DNA of 64,000 bases from Oscillospiraceae bacterium. GTDB lineage: Bacteria; Bacillota; Clostridia; Oscillospirales; Oscillospiraceae. The DNA lies in assembly GCA_017461585.1 (NCBI GenBank), contig JAFTYM010000004.1, positions 1-64,000 on the forward strand, written 5' to 3'. A model generated the notes under the pieces. That model had not been told where the DNA came from, searched no databases, and worked only from the letters and a program-made list of their open reading frames with translations. The translations under genes and the position numbers were made by a program. Positions 1 through 7,570 of the stretch are shown in pieces; within the stretch, counting starts at the first letter, position 1; each line of letters begins with the position of its first letter.

Positions 1-15
1 GCTATAATGCAACTT

Positions 16-55
16 AAAAAATCCGCCAATACATACCAGTATTGGCGGATTTTTG
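16..55 (-). terminator. Intrinsic terminator, bidirectional hairpin
   Basis: Perfect hairpin with arms AATCCGCCAATA and TATTGGCGGATT, flanked by an A run on the left and a T run on the right, so it can act in both directions. On the minus strand it closes the transcript that carries the xdhC-methyltransferase pair and the structured element at 60-232. Confidence 0.85.
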
Positions 56-59
56 TAAA

Positions 60-232
60 TTGATTCTATCACGAATTTATATTGGCAAAACTGCAAGCAC
101 TTAAAAAGATAGATTTTGTTCGTAAACGAGGCAGAAAAGCGATGTAATACTTGGTGTCTTACGAGCTTTGATAACGATGTTTACGGGCGAAGGATTTCTT
201 TTTAAGCTTATGTTTTCTTGTCGGGTACACCC
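60..232 (-). ncRNA. Copy 3 of a three-copy structured element, candidate RNA in 3' UTR
   Basis: The minus strand aligns along most of its length with the 5' part of the repeats at 12839 and 27405. Outer stem 100-127 pairs with 179-206 (CTTAAAAAG with CTTTTTAAG, CGTAAAC with GTTTACG). An inner stem pairs AAAGC at 136-140 with GCTTT at 165-169. The outer stem is CCCGAAAAG/CTTTTCGGG in the other copies, so both sides changed together. The loop block ACACCAAGTAT is kept. It lies just after the methyltransferase stop and just before a terminator. The second arm of the other copies is missing here. RNA function is inferred; I do not recognise a known class. Confidence 0.6.
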
Positions 233-252
233 TAATACGCAGGCTTTTGCTT

Positions 253-975
253 TTATCTTTCAACCTCTATAAGCACCAGCGGCTTTTCGTTGGGCATATA
301 GAGTGAGTATTTGGGGTGATCGATTTTCACAAGCTTGCTGTCCAAAAAGTCCTGTATGTCCTCTTCACGTTCAAACTTGTCATAGTGGTGCATAAAATCT
401 TCCGCGTCTTTTCGGTCAACAAAAACCTGACCGAATGGCGCTGTAAAAAATGTGGTTTTAAACTTAACACCGATGCTCTTTAAATATTCGATGTCCTCGT
501 TGCAGTACATCTCCTTCTCGCGCTTTCCGACAGAGGAAAAGCTGCGCTTGTCCGTTGCGTTTTCTACAAAAAACACCTTTTTCGCCCACATAAGACCGCG
601 ACCCAAAAAGTTCGGCACACCGCCGGCAAGGCAGAATATGGCGGCATCGTATTTTTCTTTCGGTGCGCCTGTATCGTCAAAATCTCCGCAGACGACGTCC
701 ACATTTGTGTGTCCGCGGCGAGCCATCTCCTCCTCCAGATAGAAAAGAGGCCTGGAGTTTAAGTCCATGGCAAAGACGTTTTTGCATTTGGGAGCTAAAT
801 GCATTGTAAGTGCACCCACACCGCAGCCAATATCGCAGACGGTTGGATTTTCAGGGAGAGATGCAAGTATCATCTCTGAAACCACAGAGTGAAAGGACTC
901 GTAATTCACGGCATTTATATACCACGCCATGCTCTTTTCGTCCCATGAATAAAGTCTCTCTCTTCCGCTGCTCAT
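253..975 (-). CDS. Class I SAM-dependent methyltransferase, cofactor-cluster associated
   Basis: 240 aa with a Rossmann-type SAM-binding motif I (VCDIGCGVGALT, about residues 45-57), an acidic strand-2 end (AMDLN) and a motif around GDFDD. It follows xdhC with an ATGA overlap on the minus strand, so the two are translationally coupled. A second methyltransferase starts the divergent operon at 2195. The substrate is unknown. The context (XdhC, NTP transferase, radical SAM, CoA ligase) points to maturation of a molybdenum or tungsten enzyme or to a small-molecule modification tied to it; this is inference. The start is supported by a purine-rich site upstream (GGGGAAGG). Confidence 0.75.
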   Translation of the reverse strand: MSSGRERLYSWDEKSMAWYINAVNYESFHSVVSEMILASLPENPTVCDIGCGVGALTMHLAPKCKNVFAMDLNSRPLFYLEEEMARRGHTNVDVVCGDFDDTGAPKEKYDAAIFCLAGGVPNFLGRGLMWAKKVFFVENATDKRSFSSVGKREKEMYCNEDIEYLKSIGVKFKTTFFTAPFGQVFVDRKDAEDFMHHYDKFEREEDIQDFLDSKLVKIDHPKYSLYMPNEKPLVLIEVER

Positions 976-2006
976 AATACCTTCCCCTTAGTTACCGCAA
1001 TTACCTCTGCCATTATGCTGACAGCTATCTCACTCGGAGTCTCCGCACCGATAGACAGACCGATGGGACATTTTACCTGACGCATTTTTTCCATGCTGTA
1101 GCCCTCTTTCTCAAGGCTTACATAGAGGGCATCGCGCTTTGTCTTACTGCCTATCATACCCAGATACAGGCACGGCTTATTAAGTGCCCATTTCAGAACT
1201 GTCTTATCGTGGGCGTGACCGCGTGTGATGATAAGGATATAGCTGCGCTCATCCGTGGGGAAGTCTTGCATATCAGTAAAGCTCTCGATGCAGACTGTGT
1301 CGCATTCGGGAAATCTCTCGGGATTTGCATATTCCTCGCGGTCGTCAATAACTGTCACGGGATAACCTAAATGAGAAGCAAGCTTTGCAACCTCAAAGGA
1401 TACATGACCACCTCCGAATATATACATTCTGCCGTTTGGATTTATATCATGCACGGTTATGCGCCAGCCGTCCACAAAATCTCCGTGTACCGCAACGCGG
1501 ACTGGATTTTTCAGCATTTCGCGGGAAAAGTGCTCATTTTCCTCAAACTCTCCCACAACCTCCGTGCCGCCAATATTTACGCAGCATGTAAAATCATTTT
1601 TGTTGCCATCGAAAATGTAGAAAATCCAGCTCTTTTTGCCCGACTTGTCGGCATTATAGGCAGCTTTAAACACATTTAACATATTCCCGTCGCTGCCGTC
1701 CACATACGCAACAAGCACCTCACAGGCACCTCCGCATATCATATCGGGCGTTGCATCTGCCTTTGCATACATATCAACTGCGCAGACTGTGGCGCACTTT
1801 TCGGGGATTATGCGTTTTCTTGCCTCCTCGATTATCTGAGCCTCCAAAAGTCCTCCGCCGATTGTAGCGAAGATAGAGTCCTCCGTGATTATCATTTTGG
1901 AGCCCTCTCCTCTGGGGGTTGAGCCTTCTTCTGCTATTATAACCGCAAGAGCGAAGCTCTGCTTATTTTCTAAAAGCTGTACTGCCTTTTCAAAAACTGT
2001 ATCCAT
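972..2006 (-). CDS. xdhC: XdhC/CoxI family molybdenum-enzyme maturation protein
   Basis: 344 aa. The N-terminal XdhC_CoxI domain shows GSTPRGEGSKM and CGGACEV; the C-terminal Rossmann domain has FGGGHVSFEVAK and the family signature PIGLSIGAETPSEIA. XdhC-type proteins bind molybdenum cofactor and help its sulfuration and insertion into xanthine-dehydrogenase-type hydroxylases. An upstream in-frame start at 2042 exists, but GGAGG sits at the correct distance from the ATG at 2006, so 2006 is chosen. The gene overlaps the downstream methyltransferase by ATGA. No hydroxylase structural gene is visible in the window, so the client enzyme must lie elsewhere or be unusual. Confidence 0.88.
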   Translation of the reverse strand: MDTVFEKAVQLLENKQSFALAVIIAEEGSTPRGEGSKMIITEDSIFATIGGGLLEAQIIEEARKRIIPEKCATVCAVDMYAKADATPDMICGGACEVLVAYVDGSDGNMLNVFKAAYNADKSGKKSWIFYIFDGNKNDFTCCVNIGGTEVVGEFEENEHFSREMLKNPVRVAVHGDFVDGWRITVHDINPNGRMYIFGGGHVSFEVAKLASHLGYPVTVIDDREEYANPERFPECDTVCIESFTDMQDFPTDERSYILIITRGHAHDKTVLKWALNKPCLYLGMIGSKTKRDALYVSLEKEGYSMEKMRQVKCPIGLSIGAETPSEIAVSIMAEVIAVTKGKVL

Positions 2007-2154
2007 AAACTTACCTCCATTTTTCTGAAGATATATTATCAATTTTTTGTACAGGACACAACATCAGGTTTAAAAACTCATTTAAAGTTACGAAAAATTG
2101 TTAGTTTTTACCGATTATAAGCGGTTTTCTACCTTTATATAGATATCTCAAATA

Positions 2155-2173
2155 TGATAAAATATTATTATCA
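2155..2173. promoter_or_regulatory. Candidate operator between divergent cofactor operons
   Basis: Inverted repeat TGATAA (2155-2160) and TTATCA (2168-2173) with a 7-bp AT-rich spacer, 20 bp upstream of the ATG at 2195 and between the divergent xdhC and methyltransferase genes. The region 2007-2194 is otherwise AT-rich with no further gene. The regulator is unknown; chance palindromes are common in AT-rich DNA. Confidence 0.3.
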
Positions 2174-2194
2174 AATATTCTTCGGAGACAGGCA

Positions 2195-2770
2195 ATGAGA
2201 AAACATCCCGACGGTGAAAACTTAACACGGGAGCTGATTGCCCTCGCATCTCTTCCTGAAAACGCCCGTATTTTAGACATGGGCGCAGGAGACGGCGAGG
2301 CTGTAGCTTTACTGCGCTCTTTTGGCTATGACGCTTACGGAGTTGACCTTGCAGCAGCAGAAAATGTAACGCAGGGAGACATGACCGCACTTCCCTTTGA
2401 GGACGGGATCTTTGACGCCGTTATAGCAGAGTGTGCCTTCTCCGTATGCGGAGATACGGAAAAGGCTTTCCGCGAGGCTTACAGAGTTCTTAAAGATAAC
2501 GGCACCCTCTGCATTTCCGATGTTTACTTTAAAAACGACACCGCCCCCTGCCTGTCCATGAAAATCCCTGCCACAAAAGAGGGCTGGGAAAATGCAGCAG
2601 AAGGCTTTGTTCTCATGAATTTTTGTGACCGTACAAAGGCGTGGACAGAGTTTATGATACATTGCATCTGGAACGGACTCGACCTTGGCGATTGCGGCTA
2701 TTTCAAATCCGCAGCAAAAGCAAAGGGCGGCTATTTTATCTCCGCATGGGAAAAGGAGGAGTGCAAATGA
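2195..2770 (+). CDS. Class I SAM methyltransferase, DVU_1556/TrsM-like
   Basis: 191 aa. SAM motif I is ILDMGAGDGEAV (about residues 26-37), followed by the acidic GVDLA strand and the motif-IV-like FDAVIAECAFS. The start is supported by GGAGA 6 nt upstream. It is the first gene of a rightward operon in which every junction is a 4-nt stop/start overlap: methyltransferase, NTP transferase-HD, radical SAM, CoA ligase. From memory this set matches the families named after Desulfovibrio vulgaris DVU_1551, DVU_1553 and DVU_1556 with radical SAM TrsS, which accompany selenium- and molybdenum-dependent hydroxylases. The reaction catalysed is not known to me. Confidence 0.75.
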   Translation: MRKHPDGENLTRELIALASLPENARILDMGAGDGEAVALLRSFGYDAYGVDLAAAENVTQGDMTALPFEDGIFDAVIAECAFSVCGDTEKAFREAYRVLKDNGTLCISDVYFKNDTAPCLSMKIPATKEGWENAAEGFVLMNFCDRTKAWTEFMIHCIWNGLDLGDCGYFKSAAKAKGGYFISAWEKEECK

Positions 2771-3837
2771 GCTATGCAGGAATAATCACCGCGGCAGGTC
2801 TCTCCTCGCGCATGGGCGATTTCAAGCCTCTTATGGAAATTAACGGTCTGCCCATGATAGCTCACACGGTTTTAAGCATGAAAAACGCAAATCTCGCCCC
2901 TGTCTGCGTCGTTGTAGGACACCGCGGAGACGAGATAAAGGCAGCGCTTTCCTCCTTTGACGTCATCTTTGCGGAAAACGAGAATTACGCTAATTCCGAT
3001 ATGCTGGCATCTGTAAAGCTGGGCCTTGAAAAGGTTAAAAACAGCGATGGATTTTTCCTTCTCCCAGGAGATATGCCCCTTATTCCGCCCGACACATTTA
3101 AGACGGTGCTAAGTGCTTCAGGCGACTATATCGTACCTACGGTCATGGGAAAAAGCGCTCACCCCCCTCTTATTAAAAAGGCGTGTTTCGATGCGATTTT
3201 GAGCTTTGACAGAGACGGAGGTCTGCCAAAAGCGCTGGCAGGCTTTGAAAAGGTACCCGTTGAGGCAGGAGATATTGACTCTAACCGTGATGCGGATTTT
3301 AAGCATGAATTTGATAAGCTCGCCGCTGTCGGCAAAAAGAGATTGGGGCTTTCTGAAGAGCTTTGCGTGAAAATTCTGAAAGACGCGGGCACACCTTCAC
3401 ATATTGCGGCACATTGCATGGCGGTGGGCAGTTTATCCAAGCACATTGCAAAAAAGCTCATAAAGTGCGGTTACTTTTTGGACGCCCAACTGTGCTTTTC
3501 TGCAGGTGCGCTGCATGATATAAAGCGTCTTGAGAAAATGCACGCCGAAGCAGGGGCAGACTATCTTCGCACTTTGGGATATGACGCTGTGGCAAACATT
3601 GTCTCTCACCACATGACAGCTGAAAACTTAAGCGCAGATTTTAACGAAACGACCGTTGTTTTCTTAGCCGACAAGCTCATGCGGGAGAGAGAATTTGTAA
3701 CACCCGATGTGCGCTATGCACCCGCTCTGGAGAAATTCCCCGAAGGAAGCGAAACGGGGATGCGAATTAGAAAAGATCTTGCATTTTCCAAAATGCTTTA
3801 CGAAAAATATATCAGCCTTACAGGTGATGCCTTATGA
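2767..3837 (+). CDS. MobA-like NTP transferase fused to HD domain, DVU_1551-like
   Basis: 356 aa. Residues about 1-190 form a MobA/MocA-type nucleotidyltransferase (AAGLSSRMGDFKPL nucleotide loop, PGDMPLIPPDT metal-binding region); residues about 200-355 form an HD phosphohydrolase-like domain (HIAAHCMAV, ALHDIKRL, VSHHM). MobA-like enzymes join GMP or CMP to molybdopterin, so a cofactor-tailoring role is likely. The start at 2767 overlaps the preceding stop (ATGA) and has GGAGG 6 nt upstream; a longer frame from 2641 has no such support. The HD half could hydrolyse a nucleotide product, but that is inference. Confidence 0.85.
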   Translation: MSYAGIITAAGLSSRMGDFKPLMEINGLPMIAHTVLSMKNANLAPVCVVVGHRGDEIKAALSSFDVIFAENENYANSDMLASVKLGLEKVKNSDGFFLLPGDMPLIPPDTFKTVLSASGDYIVPTVMGKSAHPPLIKKACFDAILSFDRDGGLPKALAGFEKVPVEAGDIDSNRDADFKHEFDKLAAVGKKRLGLSEELCVKILKDAGTPSHIAAHCMAVGSLSKHIAKKLIKCGYFLDAQLCFSAGALHDIKRLEKMHAEAGADYLRTLGYDAVANIVSHHMTAENLSADFNETTVVFLADKLMREREFVTPDVRYAPALEKFPEGSETGMRIRKDLAFSKMLYEKYISLTGDAL

Positions 3838-5135
3838 AAACCATTAACAAAACAAAAAGCGTATGCCCCGTCTGTCTTAAAACTATCGACGCATATTTAG
3901 TCGAAAAAGATGATGGCATTTATATGGAAAAGGAGTGCACAGAGCACGGTCATTTTTCTGTCCTCGTTTGGGAAGATGACGCGGTAAGCTACAAAAACTG
4001 GGACCGCGGCAACAAGAAAAAGGATAAAATCATCGACCCCAAGACAGATAAAAACCTCGAAGGCTGCCCTTACGATTGCGGTCTTTGCGAGGACCATGTG
4101 AGAAGCACCTGCTGTGTCCTGCTGGAGATAACACAGCGCTGCAACCTTAATTGTCCCGTGTGCTTTGCCTCGGCAGGCGGAGCATGTCCTTCTGACCCCA
4201 CCCTTGATGCTTTGGGAGAGAGCATGGATATGCTCATGCGAAAGGGCGGACCTTTCAATCTGCAGCTTTCAGGCGGCGAGCCTACGGTTCGCGATGACCT
4301 GCCCGAAATAATCAAAATGGGCAGGGAAAAAGGCTTTACGTTTTTCCAGCTGAACACCAACGGCATTCGTCTTGCCGACGATGAGACTTACGCAAAAAAG
4401 CTTAAAAGCGCAGGTCTTTCCTGCGTATTTCTGCAGTTTGACAGTCTTTCCGACAAGGTCTACAAGATTTTGCGTGGAAAGCCATTGCTTATGAAAAAGC
4501 TGAAAGCTATCAAAAACTGTGCCGATGCAGGACTTGGCGTTGTCCTTGTACCCGTTATCGCACCGGGAATCAACGATAATGAAATCGGCACACTTATAAA
4601 GTTTGCCGAGAAAAACATGCCCCATGTGCGCGGTGTACATTTCCAGCCCATAAGCTATTTCGGAAGATGCATCCCTATGGCAGATAAACGCATCACAATC
4701 CCCTATATGCTGCGACAGATAGAGTGGCAGACGGATAAACGCTTTAAAAAAGCAGACTTTGCAGGAGGCGGTGCGGAAAATCCCTACTGCTCTTTCCACG
4801 CAGAGTATCTTAAGAAAAAAGACGGTAGCCTGAAGCTTTTAAAGTCCTCCTCATCCTGCTGCTGCACCACCTCCAAAAAATCCCGCGAGAACGTGGCAAG
4901 GCAATGGAAGGGCGGCGCGGACATCGTAGCCGAAGCAGGCACAATGGACGCCTTCGTAAAAGACACATTGGACAATACTCTCGCCATTTCGGGCATGCTG
5001 TTTCAGGATTGCTTCAATCTTGATTTAGACCGCCTTAAACGCTGTTATATCTGCGAGGTTGACCCCAGATACGGGCTTGTTCCTTTCTGCGCCTACAACC
5101 TCACAAATATTGACGGCAAGAGCATTTACAGGTGA
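3834..5135 (+). CDS. Radical SAM protein, TrsS-like
   Basis: 433 aa. The radical-SAM motif CNLNCPVC (CX3CX2C, about residues 103-110) would bind the [4Fe-4S] cluster that cleaves SAM; LSGGEPT follows as the usual GGE motif. Extra cysteines lie at the N terminus (CPVC, residues 11-14), near CPYDCGLC (about 78-85), in a triple-Cys stretch near residue 340 and at the C terminus (CYICEV, PFCAYN), suggesting further metal sites. Relatives are annotated radical SAM (seleno)protein TrsS, in which one of these cysteines can be selenocysteine; here the frame is fully open and uses Cys only. ATGA overlap with the preceding gene. Confidence 0.82.
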   Translation: MKTINKTKSVCPVCLKTIDAYLVEKDDGIYMEKECTEHGHFSVLVWEDDAVSYKNWDRGNKKKDKIIDPKTDKNLEGCPYDCGLCEDHVRSTCCVLLEITQRCNLNCPVCFASAGGACPSDPTLDALGESMDMLMRKGGPFNLQLSGGEPTVRDDLPEIIKMGREKGFTFFQLNTNGIRLADDETYAKKLKSAGLSCVFLQFDSLSDKVYKILRGKPLLMKKLKAIKNCADAGLGVVLVPVIAPGINDNEIGTLIKFAEKNMPHVRGVHFQPISYFGRCIPMADKRITIPYMLRQIEWQTDKRFKKADFAGGGAENPYCSFHAEYLKKKDGSLKLLKSSSSCCCTTSKKSRENVARQWKGGADIVAEAGTMDAFVKDTLDNTLAISGMLFQDCFNLDLDRLKRCYICEVDPRYGLVPFCAYNLTNIDGKSIYR

Positions 5136-6322
5136 AAACTATGCACAAAGTACCACTGGAAGACCTTATAGTAAGGCAGGAGGACATGCCCTTTTTCTCC
5201 CGTAAGCTTTTAGAAAAGCACCAACTGGAACTGCTTAACACCCAGCTTAAGCGGGCAAAGGCGGTATCTCCTTTTTATAAATACTATCCCGACAAAGTGG
5301 CTTCCCTTGAAGAGCTGAGCACTCTGCCCTTTATTACGGCGCAGGAGCTGAGGGAAAACTACTCCAAACTGTGCCTTTCCTCTCTTGAGGAGCTTACAAG
5401 AGTCCGCACGGAGTACACCTCCGGAACAGTAGGCGCGCCTAAGAAAATGGCGTATTCCGACTACGATTCAGCGCGCACCACAGAGTTTTTTGCAAATGGC
5501 TTAGCTGAGCTGATTTTCCCCGGTGACAAAGTTATAATATGCTTTCCTTATACAGATAGCTTAAGTCTCGGCGGTCTTATCGGCGAGGCGGTAAGGCGCA
5601 TCGGCGCCGTTCCCCTGCTTCCGGGACACGACAGAAGCTACGGCGAATTTTTGGATATTATCCGTGAAAATGAGGCAAACGTCTACCTCGGACCTCCCGT
5701 GCTGCTGCTGTCTCTTTTAAGACTTCAGCCTGATACGACACTCAAACGCGCCTTAGTCAGCGGAGACCATTGCAGCGAAACTGTTTTGAGCTTCTGTGAG
5801 GAGATTCTGGGCAGCAAGCTGTTTCCCCACTACGGTCTGCGCGAATCAGGTCTTGGCGGAGCTTACACCTGCACAGCTCATGCCGGTATGCACATAAGAG
5901 AAAACGACATGATTTGCGAGATCATAGACGAAACAGGCTCACCTTTACCCGACGGAGACTGGGGTGAGCTTGTAATCACCACCATAGGCCTTGAGGCAAT
6001 GCCCCTTTTCCGCTACAGGACAGGAGATTTCGCAAGAATTCTTGAGGGGACATGCCCCTGCGGAAGTGAGGTCAAGCGCCTTGAGGTTATGGGAAGAATT
6101 TCCAAAAATGCCGTCATGGGTCATTATGAGGATATTCTTTTCGGCTTTGACAATATAATTGACTTTCATATATCCGATAATTCTGTTATACTGTCAGTCA
6201 GGGACAATGACAGCGAACTGATGTCTGCTGTACAAAAGCATCTGCGCGGCTTTGATGTGAAAATGATTACAGCAAAGCTCACAGACCGCCCTATGTATAC
6301 AGGCAAAAGACGCATACTTTAA
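5132..6322 (+). CDS. AMP-dependent CoA ligase-like protein, DVU_1553-like
   Basis: 396 aa from a GTG that overlaps the radical SAM stop (GTGA); an ATG at 5141 with AGGTG 6 nt upstream is an equally plausible start. The adenylate-forming signature TEYTSGTVGAPKKM (about residues 91-104), HYGLRESG and FRYRTGDFA resemble phenylacetate-CoA ligase family proteins. Such enzymes activate a carboxylate with ATP. The sequence is shorter than typical phenylacetate-CoA ligases (about 430 aa). It is the last gene of the tightly coupled operon; 21 bp separate it from the HAD gene. The substrate is unknown. Confidence 0.78.
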   Translation: MKTMHKVPLEDLIVRQEDMPFFSRKLLEKHQLELLNTQLKRAKAVSPFYKYYPDKVASLEELSTLPFITAQELRENYSKLCLSSLEELTRVRTEYTSGTVGAPKKMAYSDYDSARTTEFFANGLAELIFPGDKVIICFPYTDSLSLGGLIGEAVRRIGAVPLLPGHDRSYGEFLDIIRENEANVYLGPPVLLLSLLRLQPDTTLKRALVSGDHCSETVLSFCEEILGSKLFPHYGLRESGLGGAYTCTAHAGMHIRENDMICEIIDETGSPLPDGDWGELVITTIGLEAMPLFRYRTGDFARILEGTCPCGSEVKRLEVMGRISKNAVMGHYEDILFGFDNIIDFHISDNSVILSVRDNDSELMSAVQKHLRGFDVKMITAKLTDRPMYTGKRRIL

Positions 6323-6343
6323 ATATAGAAAGGAACTTTTGAC

Positions 6344-7006
6344 ATGTCTTTTAAGGAAGAGATCGTAAAAGTACTAAACAATGCAGGCGACAAGGAGATC
6401 ATCGTTGTCTGCGACTTTGACGGAACTATCACAACTGCAGACAGCGATGTCACTATGAACGGAATGGCAAAGTTTTTCGGCTATGAGTCCGACTTTGCAA
6501 AGGACCGCACCGCTCTTTACGAGGAGTACGGCAAGTATCTCACAGAAGGCGATGACATGACACGCTATAAAATGCAGAACAAATGGTGGAGCGCACAGAT
6601 GGAGCTCTTCAAAAAGCACAACGTAGCACCCGACAGCTATACAAACGCAGGCGGCAAGCTGAACTTCATGCTTCGCAAGGATGCCTGCGACATGCTGGCT
6701 TTCTGCGACAAGAACGACATTCCCGTCTTTATCGTATCCTCCGGTCTCGGCAACATGATAATCCCTCTTCTTGCCTTCTCAGGCAATCTCTCTGGCAACA
6801 TGCGCGTTATCGCCAACTTCGTCCGCTACGATGAGGACAAGCCCGTAAGCTACACTCCTGTTGTAACTCCCATGAACAAGTCCGCTCACCTGGCATTAGA
6901 GCTTGAGCCTTTTGAAAACTATCACGCTGTAGTATTCGGAAACGAGCAGTCCGACCTTGGCATTATCCCCGCAGATCTCTGCACAACAGTATTGATTGAA
7001 AACTAA
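6344..7006 (+). CDS. HAD-superfamily phosphatase
   Basis: 220 aa. HAD motif I VVCDFDGTITTADSD (about residues 20-34) supplies the two aspartates; motif II is FIVSSG and the motif III/IV region is VVFGNEQSD. The cap between motifs I and II (KWWSAQMELF) is reminiscent of HAD-IB phosphoserine-phosphatase-like or UMPH-1 nucleotidase enzymes. AAAGGA lies upstream of the ATG. It sits between the CoA-ligase operon and the AOR pair and may be transcribed with either. The substrate cannot be read from the sequence. Confidence 0.72.
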   Translation: MSFKEEIVKVLNNAGDKEIIVVCDFDGTITTADSDVTMNGMAKFFGYESDFAKDRTALYEEYGKYLTEGDDMTRYKMQNKWWSAQMELFKKHNVAPDSYTNAGGKLNFMLRKDACDMLAFCDKNDIPVFIVSSGLGNMIIPLLAFSGNLSGNMRVIANFVRYDEDKPVSYTPVVTPMNKSAHLALELEPFENYHAVVFGNEQSDLGIIPADLCTTVLIEN

Positions 7007-7069
7007 CTATATACATTTCATCAAATCGGATATAAAATAGCAGTATAAAATCAGAGAGGAAGTTGTCTC

Positions 7070-7570
7070 ATGGAAAAAAATGATCCTCGCACATACGGAA
7101 AGCACATAGTCCAGTATCCAATGGACTACTCTCTGTGTGCAGGCTGTACTACATGTGAGATCGTCTGTACCCTTACTCACGACGGTCTTGTAAGTCCAAG
7201 CTATAACAGAATTTTCGTTGACAGAGGCACAAGAAGTATGGTCCACCACATTCTCTCCTGTCAGCATTGCTCAGATCACCCCTGCTACAACGCATGTCCC
7301 AAGAAGGACAAGGCAATGTGCATTGATGAGAACAATATCGTCTATGTAAACGAAGATGAGTGTGTAGGCTGCGGTCTGTGCCAGAAGGCATGTGTTTTTG
7401 AGCCTTCCCGCATCAACATGGTCAAGTCTGCTGATAAAAAGCAGCGCAAGGCTAAAAAGTGCGACATGTGCCGCACAAGACCTGAAGGTCCTGCCTGTGT
7501 ACAGTGGTGCCCCGTAAGATGCATCGGTCTGTCCACAGATCCCCTGCCCTGGGAGGTGGAAAGCAAATGA
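7070..7570 (+). CDS. Four-cluster [4Fe-4S] ferredoxin subunit of AOR-type enzyme
   Basis: 166 aa with four cysteine groups: CX2CX2CX3C (CAGCTTCEIVC), CX2CX4CX3C (CQHCSDHPCYNAC), CX2CX2CX3C (CVGCGLCQKAC) and CX2CX8CX3C (CDMCRTRPEGPACVQWC). The pattern is that of DmsB/HycB-type electron-transfer subunits holding four [4Fe-4S] clusters. Its stop overlaps the ATG of the AOR gene at 7567, so the two are very likely subunits of one complex, as in multisubunit aldehyde oxidoreductases and BamB/BamC-type enzymes. Confidence 0.87.
   Translation: MEKNDPRTYGKHIVQYPMDYSLCAGCTTCEIVCTLTHDGLVSPSYNRIFVDRGTRSMVHHILSCQHCSDHPCYNACPKKDKAMCIDENNIVYVNEDECVGCGLCQKACVFEPSRINMVKSADKKQRKAKKCDMCRTRPEGPACVQWCPVRCIGLSTDPLPWEVESK

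Noticed and set aside
3834-5135. Selenocysteine codon in the radical SAM gene
   Set aside because: The frame contains no in-frame TGA; cysteine occupies all candidate sites.
7504-7566. Longer N terminus of the AOR subunit
   Set aside because: The 21 extra codons overlap the ferredoxin gene; GGAGG and the ATGA overlap support 7567.
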